Below are positions 15,995 through 24,630 of a DNA stretch of 64,000 nt, in pieces. The translations under genes were made by a program, and so were the position numbers. The notes beneath the pieces were generated by a model. That model saw only the letters and a program-made list of their open reading frames with translations. It did not search any database and was not told where the DNA came from. Each line of letters opens with the position of its first letter. Positions within the stretch are counted from its first letter, which is position 1. The DNA is from MWCO01 sp964488865. Its GTDB lineage: Bacteria; Myxococcota_A; Polyangia; Polyangiales; Polyangiaceae. Location: assembly GCA_964488865.1 (NCBI GenBank), contig CAZAWR010000029.1, positions 31,464 through 95,463 of the forward strand. The letters are read 5' to 3'.

Positions 15995-18235
15995 ATGGTT
16001 CACGCCACATGGACAATGGCCCCGGAGCACCTCGACGAAACCGTGCGAGCGCTGCACGACTTGATGGACGTGGAAGGGGTATCCATCCTGCTCCGGGCGG
16101 GCGATGCGTGGCTTCCCCTTCTCGACGTGCAGGAAGACGGCGCGCGGGTGCAGGAATGGAAAGAGGAGGTCGAGGCGATCTGCATCGAGGGCGACGTGTC
16201 GACCACGCTGCACTTCCTCGAGGGCATCGAGCCCGGACCGGTGCGCGTTCGCCCGGACACCGACGTGGACGGGATCGTCCTGTACGTGGGGCGGCGTCCC
16301 GTGCTCGCGATCGCGGGGGAGGAAATGAGCGGTCTACCGGAAGGGTTGCTGCACCTCGAAGGGGCGGACCTTCCGGTCTCGTCACTCGATCTGGCGGCTA
16401 GCCTGGTGGGCAAGACCCTCGTGAGCCTGGACGTGGGGGGCAACGAAGCGTTGAAGGCACGCGCCCCTGACTTCGCGCTCGGGTTTCCTTCCCTCCAGGG
16501 CCTCGAGCTCAGCGGACTCGACACCCTCGAGGACCTGGCCCCCCTCGCACAGCTTCGGTCCTTGCGACGGCTCAGTTTGGAGGGTTGCTCGTCGCTGCGC
16601 GACGTCTCGCCGCTGGGTTCGCTGCGGTCCCTCACGCACCTCGATCTTTCGGACTGTCCTCAGGTCAAGGAACTGCAACCGATCGCGTCGTTGACGTCCC
16701 TCGTGTCGCTGAACCTCTCGGGCTGCGAAGGGCTGGGGAGCCTGCAACCGCTGAGCGATCTGCCGGCCCTGTCACTCCTCGGGCTTGCGGACTGCTCCAA
16801 GCTGCCGGACATCGCTCCGCTGGTGCGGGTGCTGCCGCTCGCCTCGCTCGATCTCTCGGGTTGCTCGGGGCTCACGTCGGTCGCCGTCCTTCGCGCGTGC
16901 GCGAACCTTCGCACGCTATCGCTGAAGGGGTGCTCGCGTGTCAGTGGTCTTCCGGAGCTAGCGGGATGCACCCACCTGCGCGTGCTCGAGACCGACGATG
17001 AGGTTGCGGCCGCGCGCGTGCTCGCGAGCTGTGCGGTGCGTCGGGTCGACCCGGAGTACGTGCGGCAGCATGCGGAGGCATGGCTTGGCTTGATGGATCG
17101 GGTCGATGACCGGGCGGGCTTCGTGGAAGTTCTTCTGCCCGCGCTCTCGCTGGGATTACCGGAGACCTGGGCGGCGGCGGCGGTGGAGGATCTGGTCGAC
17201 GGTGTGAAGCGAGCTGGAGTCGAGAACCATGCGGTGTGGGCGAGGATCTTCGTAGTGCTTCGGTTGCTTGGGGATCCGAGCTGGCGGCGCAGTGTGGAGC
17301 GCGCACTCGAGGATCTGGGTCCAGGCAGTGATGTCATGGCCGTCCTGGAGCCGGCCCTGGGGATGCTCGGGGGTATGGGCGGAACGCACCCGGCGGCAGC
17401 GTGGGCGCGCGCCCTGGCGGACACGGTTCTGGACCCGCTCGTGACCACGCCTCGCGCGAGGGCTGTGGCGGCCACTGCGGTGAAGTACTACGCGCGGGCG
17501 GGGTACCCGAACGCGCTGGACCCGTGGCTCGAGGTGCTGACGCGACAAACCCCGCGCGAGGAGAGGCTTCCGAGCAAGCGCCCGGCGCCCCGGCAGGTTC
17601 AGGACGAAGCCAGCGACGATCCGGCGGCGTTGGCGCCGTCGTTCGCGCGGTTGGTGCAGAAGCAGGCGGACAGCCCGGTCGTGGCGCAGGTCGTGACGGT
17701 ACTCGCGGGGCTGGCGCGAGAGAGGCCGGATGCCGTGGTTCTGGAACCGCTGGTGGCGCTGTTTGCGGAGACCATCCAGCGCAAGCCGGACAGCGCGGCG
17801 GTCGCGCGCTTGTGGGGGGCGTTCGATCACGTCCTGCGGGAGCGCGGCGACGGCGCCATCGTGGATAGCGCGTTGGCTACGTTGACCGGGCTGACGCGCG
17901 CGCATCCGGAGCACGCGGCAGTGGAGCAGCTCGTGCAGGACTTGCTGGACTGGGCCGTGCGCAATCCAGGGAGCCCGGTCGTGGCTCGCCTCACGGAGAT
18001 GCTCGATGCGGCGCGCGATGCGGGCCTTGTCTCGTTCGGTCGCGCCGTGCTCGCTCATGAAGCTCTTCGCGCGCACGCGGGCGAGGAGTTGGAAGGCTAC
18101 GTGAGCGCGTTCGACGTGGGACAAGCGCGTCGGGCGTTGGTGCGGGGATTGATGGACGAGTTGTGCGCGCAGGACATCGTGCGCAACAAGCCGCGCGCGG
18201 GGATTGTGGCTGCCGTGGAGGAGGATCTGGCTTGA
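15995..18235 (+). CDS. Leucine-rich-repeat protein with helical C-terminal half
   Basis: The product has 746 residues from the ATG at 15995, with GAAGGGA 8 bases upstream. Residues 1-125 form a mixed domain without a recognised family. Residues about 135-345 carry about nine leucine-rich repeats of 22-24 residues. Several have the form L-x-x-L-x-L-S-G-C, with a cysteine at the turn (LSLEGCSSLRDVSPLGSL, LNLSGCEGL), as in cysteine-containing LRRs. From about 380 to the end the sequence is helical and Ala/Leu-rich, perhaps HEAT/TPR-like. No signal peptide is visible, so a cytoplasmic scaffold or regulator is likely. It converges with the ABC transporter genes. Confidence 0.75.
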   Translation: MVHATWTMAPEHLDETVRALHDLMDVEGVSILLRAGDAWLPLLDVQEDGARVQEWKEEVEAICIEGDVSTTLHFLEGIEPGPVRVRPDTDVDGIVLYVGRRPVLAIAGEEMSGLPEGLLHLEGADLPVSSLDLAASLVGKTLVSLDVGGNEALKARAPDFALGFPSLQGLELSGLDTLEDLAPLAQLRSLRRLSLEGCSSLRDVSPLGSLRSLTHLDLSDCPQVKELQPIASLTSLVSLNLSGCEGLGSLQPLSDLPALSLLGLADCSKLPDIAPLVRVLPLASLDLSGCSGLTSVAVLRACANLRTLSLKGCSRVSGLPELAGCTHLRVLETDDEVAAARVLASCAVRRVDPEYVRQHAEAWLGLMDRVDDRAGFVEVLLPALSLGLPETWAAAAVEDLVDGVKRAGVENHAVWARIFVVLRLLGDPSWRRSVERALEDLGPGSDVMAVLEPALGMLGGMGGTHPAAAWARALADTVLDPLVTTPRARAVAATAVKYYARAGYPNALDPWLEVLTRQTPREERLPSKRPAPRQVQDEASDDPAALAPSFARLVQKQADSPVVAQVVTVLAGLARERPDAVVLEPLVALFAETIQRKPDSAAVARLWGAFDHVLRERGDGAIVDSALATLTGLTRAHPEHAAVEQLVQDLLDWAVRNPGSPVVARLTEMLDAARDAGLVSFGRAVLAHEALRAHAGEELEGYVSAFDVGQARRALVRGLMDELCAQDIVRNKPRAGIVAAVEEDLA

Positions 18236-18238
18236 TAA

Positions 18239-19171
18239 CTATTCGGTCAGTTCCATCACGCGCTTCTCGAGGCCCCTGCCCTTGGAGACCGCGGAGATCT
18301 TGAGTCCGTCCTGCAGCAAGATCATGAGCACGAGGCTGACGATGTCCTCGGCTTCGCCCTCGTACTGTTCGCAATGCACCACGAGCATACGGGTCTTGCG
18401 ATCGTAGTCGGCCCGCGACACACCAGCAATGGCGTGGATCTTGTCGAGAGGGACTGGACCCTTGAGCACCTGGATGCGGAACTCCTTCGCCGCGGCCGTC
18501 AGCTCTTCCATGGTGCCAGAGGCGACGACGTGGCCGTGGTCGAGGATCGCGGCGGCGTCGCAAATCTCTTCCAGCTCGTGCAGGTTGTGGCTGGAGATGA
18601 CGAGCGTGCACTTGCCCTTGCGCTTCTTGATCAGCTGACGGATCTCGAAGGCGATGCGCGGGTCGAGACCGGCCGTAGGCTCGTCGAGCAGCACGACCTC
18701 GGGGTTTCCGAGGAAGGCCTGGGCGAGCCCCACGCGCTTAGCCATGCCGTGAGATAGCTTGCCGCATCGGCGGTCCCACCACTCGGAGCCATCGACGTCC
18801 TTGAGGGCGAGGCGGGCTTCTGACTCCGCCTTGGCTCGGGGGATGCCCTGCAGCAGCGCCAGGTGGACCAGGAACTCACCGACGGATTCGTAGGGCGGGA
18901 GCATGGCGTCCTGGGGCAGCACCGCGAGGCGAGCCTTCAGAACCTCAGTCGCGCGCGCGTCGTGATCGAGCACGAGGGCCAGGCCTTCGTCAGGGTGGAG
19001 GTAGCCGGCGATGACGGAGAATGCCGTGGTCTTGCCGGCGCCATTCGGACCGATGAGGCCGAAGCAATCGCCGGTGACGACATCGAAGGAGACGCCGCTG
19101 AGGGCCTGGGTGGCACCGAAGGCCTTGCTGATGGTGCGTAGGGAGACGGCATAGCTGGGGGCGAGTTCCAT
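18239..19171 (-). CDS. ABC transporter ATP-binding protein
   Basis: The product has 310 residues from the ATG at 19171, which overlaps the permease stop as TGATG, so the pair is translationally coupled. Walker A is GPNGAGKTT (about 40), the signature is LSHGMAKRVGLAQAF, Walker B is VVLLDEPTAGLDP and the switch is ISSHNLHELEEI. The family resembles ABC-2 exporter ATPases (CcmA/NatA type). The last 85 residues form an extra C-terminal domain after the ATPase core. The substrate cannot be told; such pairs export drugs, lipids or peptides or support membrane homeostasis. Confidence 0.92.
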   Translation of the reverse strand: MELAPSYAVSLRTISKAFGATQALSGVSFDVVTGDCFGLIGPNGAGKTTAFSVIAGYLHPDEGLALVLDHDARATEVLKARLAVLPQDAMLPPYESVGEFLVHLALLQGIPRAKAESEARLALKDVDGSEWWDRRCGKLSHGMAKRVGLAQAFLGNPEVVLLDEPTAGLDPRIAFEIRQLIKKRKGKCTLVISSHNLHELEEICDAAAILDHGHVVASGTMEELTAAAKEFRIQVLKGPVPLDKIHAIAGVSRADYDRKTRMLVVHCEQYEGEAEDIVSLVLMILLQDGLKISAVSKGRGLEKRVMELTE

Positions 19172-20040
19172 CAGACGTCCCTCCTGTCCACGATCCAGCC
19201 GGCCAGCGCGGTGGCGCCCGCGCCAAAAGCGAGAAGAATGGCCATTGCACCGACCATCTGCGGGGCCTTGGGGGTGACCAGCCAGGCTTCGTAGTAGTCG
19301 GGGATGGCGTAGCCAAGGTACTGGAGCCACGAGAAGCGCTCGGACTCCACCATCCGTGCGAAGTCGACGGCAAGGTCGAGGACCCACAGCAGCGAGAAGG
19401 CGATGAGGCCCAAGAAGAGGCTGATGACCGGTCGCTTGGTCAGCGAGCTGATGAGGATGGTCAGGCCTGCGTAGGCCGCGGTGTAGATCGCCGAAAGGGC
19501 CCACATGCGCGGACCCCACGCGATGATCTGCGCGAAGGTGGCGTCGCCCCGCACGAGGGTGACGAACCAGACGAAGGCGTGCAGCGCGAGCAGCAGGATC
19601 GAGACCACCCCCCAAACGGCGAGGGACTTCCCCGCGATGATCGACTCGCGGCGGGCGCGGATCGCCGTGTAGCGGATGGTGCGGTGCTGCAGGTCTCCAC
19701 AAACCTGCTCGAAGCCGATCATGAGGGTCATGAACGGGATGAACCACAGGCTTCCCTTGAACAGGGCGACGAAGATGGAGGGTGAGTCGGCCAGGTAGCC
19801 GCCAATGTCGGCGTTCCAGACCTCAGCCCAGACCTTCTGGCGCAGCTCACGAAACGCCTCGTCGGGCACGTCGTGCCCCTGGCGGGCTGGGTTGGTCAGC
19901 TCGGACACCGCGGCGTAGATCAGGCTGGCGGCGGCTCCCCCGAGGAGAAACAGCACGCCCATGACCACGCCTTTGGCACTCCGAAGATTGCGGCGCATCT
20001 CGCGCAAACAAGTAAGACCTGCTTCGGATACGGGGCTCAT
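19171..20040 (-). CDS. ABC-2-type transporter permease
   Basis: The product has 289 residues from the ATG at 20040. About six hydrophobic segments are visible, near 26-44, 100-118, 140-165, 180-200, 210-228 and 260-280. Segments 1 and 2 are separated by a long soluble loop (45-95), the pattern of ABC-2 permeases. DLQHRTIRYTAIRARRESIIAGKSLAVW is the conserved cytosolic coupling region. It forms the exporter with the ATPase encoded immediately downstream. Upstream, folD ends 50 bases away on the same strand. Confidence 0.88.
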   Translation of the reverse strand: MSPVSEAGLTCLREMRRNLRSAKGVVMGVLFLLGGAAASLIYAAVSELTNPARQGHDVPDEAFRELRQKVWAEVWNADIGGYLADSPSIFVALFKGSLWFIPFMTLMIGFEQVCGDLQHRTIRYTAIRARRESIIAGKSLAVWGVVSILLLALHAFVWFVTLVRGDATFAQIIAWGPRMWALSAIYTAAYAGLTILISSLTKRPVISLFLGLIAFSLLWVLDLAVDFARMVESERFSWLQYLGYAIPDYYEAWLVTPKAPQMVGAMAILLAFGAGATALAGWIVDRRDV

Positions 20041-20090
20041 GATTTGGGTCGCTACGCTGGCACGGACGTGACCAAAGGTCACGGAAAAGG

Positions 20091-20954
20091 TCACGCGCGG
20101 GTCCGCGCCTTGGCCGCAAGCACGGTGTTCTGCAACAGGTAGGCGATGGTCATCGGCCCCACGCCACCCGGGACAGGCGTGATCGCCGCCGCACGATCCT
20201 TCGCGGCGTCGAAGTCCACGTCCCCGACGAGACTGCCGTCGTCCAGACGGTTGATACCGACGTCGATGACAATGGCGCCGGGCTTCACCCAGTCGCCCTG
20301 AATCATCTTCGCCCGCCCCACCGCGGCCACGAGCACGTCGGCGCGACGGCACAGGTCACCGAGGTTGCGGGTCCTGCTGTGGGCGATGGTGACGGTGGCG
20401 TGCTGGGCAAGCAGCAACTGAGCGACCGGCTTGCCCACGAGGTTGCTTCGTCCCACGACGACGGCGTCGAGGCCCTTGAGCGGCACGCCAGCTTCCGCGA
20501 TGAGGCGCATGCAGCCCTGGGGCGTGCAGGCCACGAGCGCTTCGCGTCCCGCCGAGAGCAGCCCCGCGTTGACGGCATGGAGTCCGTCGACGTCCTTTGA
20601 GGGGTCGATGAGGTCGAGGACGGATTGCTCGTCCAGCCCCTTGGGGAGCGGGAGTTGCACGAGGATCCCGTCGACCGCGGGGTCCGCGTTGAGCTTGCGA
20701 ACGAGGACCTCCAGCTCGGCTTGCGGCATGTCCGCGGGGAACGTGTGCGTGAAGCCATCGATTCCGACCTTCTTGGCGGCCTTGCCCTTGTTGCGGACGT
20801 AGACCTGGGAGGGGGGGTCCTCACCGACGAGCACGACATGGAGGGAGGGGGCGCGCCCGTGCTCGGCAACGAACGCCTCGACCTGCTCCTTGACCTCGGC
20901 CCTCACCTTCTCGGCGATCGCCTTGCCATCGAGAATCTGGGGTTGTGCTGCCAT
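20091..20954 (-). CDS. folD: Bifunctional methylenetetrahydrofolate dehydrogenase/cyclohydrolase
   Basis: The product has 287 residues, the family's normal length. It interconverts methylene-, methenyl- and formyl-tetrahydrofolate in the cytoplasm. PPSQVYVRNKGKAAKKVGI holds the Tyr and Lys of the active site; GILVQLPLPKGLDEQ, DVDGLHAVNAG, VVVGRSNLVGKPVAQLL (NADP-binding) and PVPGGVGPMTIAYLLQNT are all present. The ATG at 20954 is well placed. It may be transcribed together with the ABC genes, though no functional link is evident. Confidence 0.97.
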   Translation of the reverse strand: MAAQPQILDGKAIAEKVRAEVKEQVEAFVAEHGRAPSLHVVLVGEDPPSQVYVRNKGKAAKKVGIDGFTHTFPADMPQAELEVLVRKLNADPAVDGILVQLPLPKGLDEQSVLDLIDPSKDVDGLHAVNAGLLSAGREALVACTPQGCMRLIAEAGVPLKGLDAVVVGRSNLVGKPVAQLLLAQHATVTIAHSRTRNLGDLCRRADVLVAAVGRAKMIQGDWVKPGAIVIDVGINRLDDGSLVGDVDFDAAKDRAAAITPVPGGVGPMTIAYLLQNTVLAAKARTRA

Positions 20955-21022
20955 GGCGGTAGGCCGTAGCAGGTGGGGGTCGCAGGGTGAAGAGAGATCC
21001 TCCCGGCCGGGTCCTCACAGGG

Positions 21023-21847
21023 CTAGGGCAACGCGATCCGCACGAAGCTGGCTTGCCCGGTCACGTGCACGAGGGTGAGCGTTCCTTCCGTGCCGTCGCT
21101 CTCTTTCCAGCGCAGCGGCCCCGTCCCGATCACGTTCACCAGCACGACCGCGCCGTTGATCCCGGTCTCGGTCGCGTCGGATGCGTAACCGATGCCCTGG
21201 TCGAACGCCACGGCTTCGGCGGTCGGGTGCGCCGTGACGCTCACCCCGGACACGCGCTGTCCGCTCTTCTCAAACACCACGATCACGTGGGCCGCGTCGG
21301 CCCTAACCACCGCAGGCGGCGCGAGCATCGCGTACACAGTCGTCAAGACGTCGCGGTCCACCAGGGGAATGGAGAAGCTCGAGGAAGCCTCGTCCGGCAC
21401 CTGCAGATACGCGTGGGTCGGCATCACGAGACTGTGGAAGGACGCGTCCGGAACGACGGTGAACCAGGAGGAGCCGGTCACGACCCCGGTGGCGGCAAAC
21501 CCGAGACCGGCATCCCCCCCGAACCCCACCTCCTCGTCCCCGGAAGCGGTGGGAACCCGCAAGTAACCCCACCCGTCGAAGGGGAATTCCTGCGAGAACC
21601 CCTCGTCCGTGAGGCGCATGACGGAACCCGCCAGGTCGACGACGGCAACGGCTGCGTCCTCGTCCGCGGAATCGGCCTGCGTGTCGGGCGCGGCGTCGGG
21701 TTTGGGGGTCACAGAACCGCCCCCTGCCGTTCCGCAGAGGACACCGTTGCAGTCCCCTACTCCGGGCGCGCGCTCGTCATCCCCCGAGCACCCCCAGCAT
21801 GTCGCAACGAGCCCGCAAGCCAAGGACCAGACGCCAATTCGGTTCAT
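21023..21847 (-). CDS. Hypothetical lipoprotein
   Basis: The product has 274 residues. The signal peptide ends ATCWGC (Cys about 20), followed by a low-complexity Asp/Ala-rich linker to about 65. The remaining 210 residues look beta-rich with hydrophobic/polar alternation (SMRL-type start, GWGYLRVP, GLGFAATGVVTG, AVVLVNVIGTGPLRW); this suggests an immunoglobulin-like or carboxypeptidase-regulatory-like fold. No family is recognised. It stands alone between folD and the toxin-antitoxin pair, all on the same strand. Confidence 0.7.
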   Translation of the reverse strand: MNRIGVWSLACGLVATCWGCSGDDERAPGVGDCNGVLCGTAGGGSVTPKPDAAPDTQADSADEDAAVAVVDLAGSVMRLTDEGFSQEFPFDGWGYLRVPTASGDEEVGFGGDAGLGFAATGVVTGSSWFTVVPDASFHSLVMPTHAYLQVPDEASSSFSIPLVDRDVLTTVYAMLAPPAVVRADAAHVIVVFEKSGQRVSGVSVTAHPTAEAVAFDQGIGYASDATETGINGAVVLVNVIGTGPLRWKESDGTEGTLTLVHVTGQASFVRIALP

Positions 21848-21895
21848 CGCTTCTCACTGTACGACGAGGGCGAGGCAGTGGCCAACCGGACATCA

Positions 21896-22303
21896 TCACT
21901 CGGCCCAGTCCTCCACCGTCAGGCCGTCGACCCGCGCCATGTGCGCGCGGTTGGCCGTCACGAGCACCGCCCCCACAGCCAGTGCGTGGGCGGCGATGGC
22001 CGCGTCGAAGTCCTCGATGCGTTCGCCACGGCGCTCCAGACTCGCTTTGATGAAACCGAAGCGGTCGGTGACGTCGTCAGCCCATGGCGTGCGCGTCAAC
22101 TCGTTGCGGATCAAGGCGAAGCGCTCGGCCAAGCGCTGCTTGCGCTTGGACCTGGGCAGACGCTCGATCCCGTACGCGATCTCGGCAAGTACGGGCTGGG
22201 GCACGACCACGTCTTCCTTGTTGCTGTGGTGGAGCTTCGCCAAAACGGCGCTGTCACCCTTCATCAAAGCGGACACGGTGTTGGTGTCGAGCACGTACTT
22301 CAT
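21896..22303 (-). CDS. PIN-domain ribonuclease toxin (VapC-like)
   Basis: The product has 135 residues, and all four acidic PIN-domain positions can be seen. KYVLDTNTVSALMKGD supplies the first Asp, VLAEIAYGIERLP the Glu, and EDFDAAIAAHALAVGAVLVTANRAHM the later Asp and the TxN motif. Such proteins cleave RNA, often tRNA, in the cytoplasm and are held inactive by the partner antitoxin. The ATG at 22303 overlaps the antitoxin stop by four bases (ATGA), with the antitoxin gene first, the usual order. GIERLPRSKRKQRL is typical of the FitB/VapC subgroup. Confidence 0.9.
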   Translation of the reverse strand: MKYVLDTNTVSALMKGDSAVLAKLHHSNKEDVVVPQPVLAEIAYGIERLPRSKRKQRLAERFALIRNELTRTPWADDVTDRFGFIKASLERRGERIEDFDAAIAAHALAVGAVLVTANRAHMARVDGLTVEDWAE

Positions 22304-22548
22304 AGAGGTCGGGGCGCCTTGCTGGTTCGGTTCGCCTGGATCGCCTCCAACATGGCGTCTACCGCCTCGGCATCGGCAGGCTCGACCTGTGCGAGGCGTT
22401 CGAAGAACCCCTCCGACCACTTGGTATCACGCGCCATCTCGGCTTCGAGAATGCGAACGATGAAGCGATTCCGGCTGACCTTCAGGGCGCGAGCCCTACG
22501 ATCCACCGCTTCGAGCAGAAGTTTGGGAATGTGAACACTCGTCGGCAT
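22300..22548 (-). CDS. Ribbon-helix-helix antitoxin
   Basis: The product has 82 residues from the ATG at 22548. TSVHIPKLLLEAVDRRARAL followed by SRNRFIVRILEAEM is a ribbon-helix-helix (CopG/MetJ-like) DNA-binding domain. The C-terminal half (WSEGFFERLAQVEPADAEAV) would wrap and neutralise the PIN toxin. Expected to bind its own promoter in the 137-bp space before lgt and repress the operon; that space contains A/T-rich sequence unlike the surroundings (aatatgatccaaatata near 22550). Confidence 0.85.
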   Translation of the reverse strand: MPTSVHIPKLLLEAVDRRARALKVSRNRFIVRILEAEMARDTKWSEGFFERLAQVEPADAEAVDAMLEAIQANRTSKAPRPL

Positions 22549-22685
22549 GAATATGATCCAAATATATCCGTCTCGGCCTCCACCGCAACCCGTCTCCCTC
22601 ACCAAGAATGCCTCGACATTGGCCTCAACGCGCACGGACGTCCGCAGATCGTGGTCCCTGAGCCACGCCGAGCCCAGACGCAGGG

Positions 22686-23612
22686 TTACGGGATCGCCGG
22701 CAACGACTTCAAGCGACGGAAGTGGAACACGGAGGCAGCCACCACGAGCACCACCCCCACCCACTGCGATGTCGACAGCGCGAGTATCCCTCCCCGATCG
22801 TCCGCGCGGAAGAACTCCAGCAGGAACCTCGCGACGGCATACAGCACGACGAACACCACGAACACGTGGCCGTCGTAGCGCTTGCGGGGGTGAACGACGA
22901 GCAAGCAGAACGCGGCGATCGCGAGGGAAGCGACGGACTCGCCGAGCTGCGCGGGCAGCACGGGAAGGGATTCGATCCGGGTGCTGGCGAGCAATCCTTG
23001 CTTGAACTGCGACTCACTCGCAGGGCTGCCGGGGGGGAAGATCAGCGCGAGGGGACCGTCGTTGCGCACGCCGAAGCAGCAACCGGCGAGCAGGCAACCC
23101 ATGCGACCGAAGGCCAGGCCGATGGGGATGGCGAACCCTGCCATGTCCGCGGCCTTCCAGAACGGGAAGTGGTCACGCTTCAGCAGGAACCACGCGACCA
23201 CGGACGCGCCCACGAAGCCGCCGTAGTACGTCAGACCGCCCGCCCAGAAGTACGCCCAGGCGAAGCAATCGGATTCCTTCGGATGGCACACGCCCTTCGC
23301 GGCGTCCCAGACCCCGTCGTACCGCTCGGACAGGCACGCGTCCTTCGTGATCTGCCAGTCGACCAGCGAGGGGTCTGTGCACAGATGCACGTAGTCCCAG
23401 AAGTAACCGTCGGCGAGGACGTGCAGGATGCGAGCGCCGGCAACCCCGGCGAGCAGCATGCCGAGGGCGAGATCGACGACGACGTCGGGGTTGCGTCCGA
23501 TGCGCTTGGCCCACAGGACACCGAGGGCTGCGGCGAAGAGGAAGCCCGTGATGAGGAGCACGAAGTAGCTGGGCGCGCCGAGATCGAACAGCCGGAAGAG
23601 CTGCGACTGCAT
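22686..23612 (-). CDS. lgt: Prolipoprotein diacylglyceryl transferase
   Basis: The product has 308 residues. It transfers diacylglycerol from phosphatidylglycerol to the lipobox cysteine of prolipoproteins in the inner membrane. About seven hydrophobic segments are seen. Signature parts are AGGLTYYGGFVGA (the HGG region, with Tyr where His103 is expected from E. coli), IGLAFGRMGCLLAGCCFG (essential Arg), LPVLPAQLGES and RFLLEFFRADDRG (second essential Arg). An insert of about 40 residues (YVHLC..HPKESDC) sits between segments two and three. It starts 4 bases after lspA, in one operon. Confidence 0.92.
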   Translation of the reverse strand: MQSQLFRLFDLGAPSYFVLLITGFLFAAALGVLWAKRIGRNPDVVVDLALGMLLAGVAGARILHVLADGYFWDYVHLCTDPSLVDWQITKDACLSERYDGVWDAAKGVCHPKESDCFAWAYFWAGGLTYYGGFVGASVVAWFLLKRDHFPFWKAADMAGFAIPIGLAFGRMGCLLAGCCFGVRNDGPLALIFPPGSPASESQFKQGLLASTRIESLPVLPAQLGESVASLAIAAFCLLVVHPRKRYDGHVFVVFVVLYAVARFLLEFFRADDRGGILALSTSQWVGVVLVVAASVFHFRRLKSLPAIP

Positions 23613-23616
23613 GCGC

Positions 23617-24468
23617 TCAGACCTTCGATTGCTCCGCCGACCGCGCGGGCTCCTGGGACTCGGGTGGCGAGGACGGTTGCTGCAACACGGCGGGTGCGAG
23701 CGTCTCGGGGGAGTCGTCCTTCACGGGTTCCTGCGGAGGCGCATCGTGGGCACCTTGCTCACGGTGAATCGCTCGGCTCGTGAACATGTCGATCGCCATC
23801 AAGCCCACGCCGATGCAGATCGCAACGTCGGCGATGTTGAACGTGGGCCAGTGGTCGGTGACGGCATGGGTCGACCAGATCCTTGCGATCTGCTCGTTGA
23901 GCCATCGCACCCAGGTGGCCTTGTAGTCGATGAAGTCGATGACCCATCCGTACCGAACGCGGTCGACGAGGTTGCCGATGGCGCCACCGAGCACGAGGGG
24001 CAGGCCCCACTTGAGCGCGTGCTGCTTGGGGTGAACCTTGCGGTAGAGATAGATGATGAAGCCGATGGCCAGAACGGAAACAATGAGGAAGAACGGCTTG
24101 CGAATCTCCTCGTTGGCCGTCTGCAGCAGGCCCCAGGCTCCGCCACGGTTGCGCGCGAGCACGAAGGTGAGCCAGGAGTTGATCTCGATCGGCGCGGGGA
24201 TCCCGTCACCGTTCGGCAAGGGCTTCTCGAGGGTGTGCAGCGCCCACCACTTGGTCCCGAGGTCGAGCGCGAGGGACACCACCGACACGATTCCAAGGAA
24301 AAGGAACGAGGGCTTGGGGTGGGTCGGCTTGGCCTCTGGAACGAGGGCCTCCGGGACCGGAGCCTCCGGCGCGGCTTCGGGTGCCGGCGAGCCGAGGCTC
24401 TCCCGAGAGTCTAGGGATTCGGGGTGTGCGCCTTCCACAGGCGGCTCGTGATCGGAAGATTGATTCAT
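23617..24468 (-). CDS. lspA: Lipoprotein signal peptidase (signal peptidase II)
   Basis: The product has 283 residues, longer than the usual 160-200 because of an acidic, Pro-rich N-terminal tail of about 50 residues and a C-terminal tail of about 55. The core has four membrane segments and the two catalytic aspartates in GGAIGNLVDRVRYGWVIDF and FNIADVAICIGVGL. It removes signal peptides from lipid-modified prolipoproteins, acting after Lgt, which is encoded next in the same operon. The tails show no recognised domain and may be cytoplasmic. Confidence 0.9.
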   Translation of the reverse strand: MNQSSDHEPPVEGAHPESLDSRESLGSPAPEAAPEAPVPEALVPEAKPTHPKPSFLFLGIVSVVSLALDLGTKWWALHTLEKPLPNGDGIPAPIEINSWLTFVLARNRGGAWGLLQTANEEIRKPFFLIVSVLAIGFIIYLYRKVHPKQHALKWGLPLVLGGAIGNLVDRVRYGWVIDFIDYKATWVRWLNEQIARIWSTHAVTDHWPTFNIADVAICIGVGLMAIDMFTSRAIHREQGAHDAPPQEPVKDDSPETLAPAVLQQPSSPPESQEPARSAEQSKV

Positions 24469-24550
24469 CGTACGGTCGCGGTGCGGAGCGCGTGGTTTAC
24501 GATAATCCGGGTCGCAACGCCAGGATTGGAGGTCGATGGTCTACAAGACC

Positions 24551-24579
24551 TTCGCACATACCGAACATTTGTATAGTAT
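24551..24579 (+). promoter_or_regulatory. Candidate promoter of the helicase gene
   Basis: TTCGCA (24551-24556) and TAGTAT (24574-24579) are 17 bases apart, the best sigma-70-like pair in this divergent space, about 50 bases before the ATG at 24631. The spacer holds CGAAC-ATTT-GTAT (24562-24574), which partly resembles a Gram-positive-type LexA box. This is a pattern match only. Confidence 0.35.
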
Positions 24580-24630
24580 CGCTGGACCATTCGCTCGCGG
24601 GGCCTTCCCCCGCCTGGGTAGGGATTCAGC

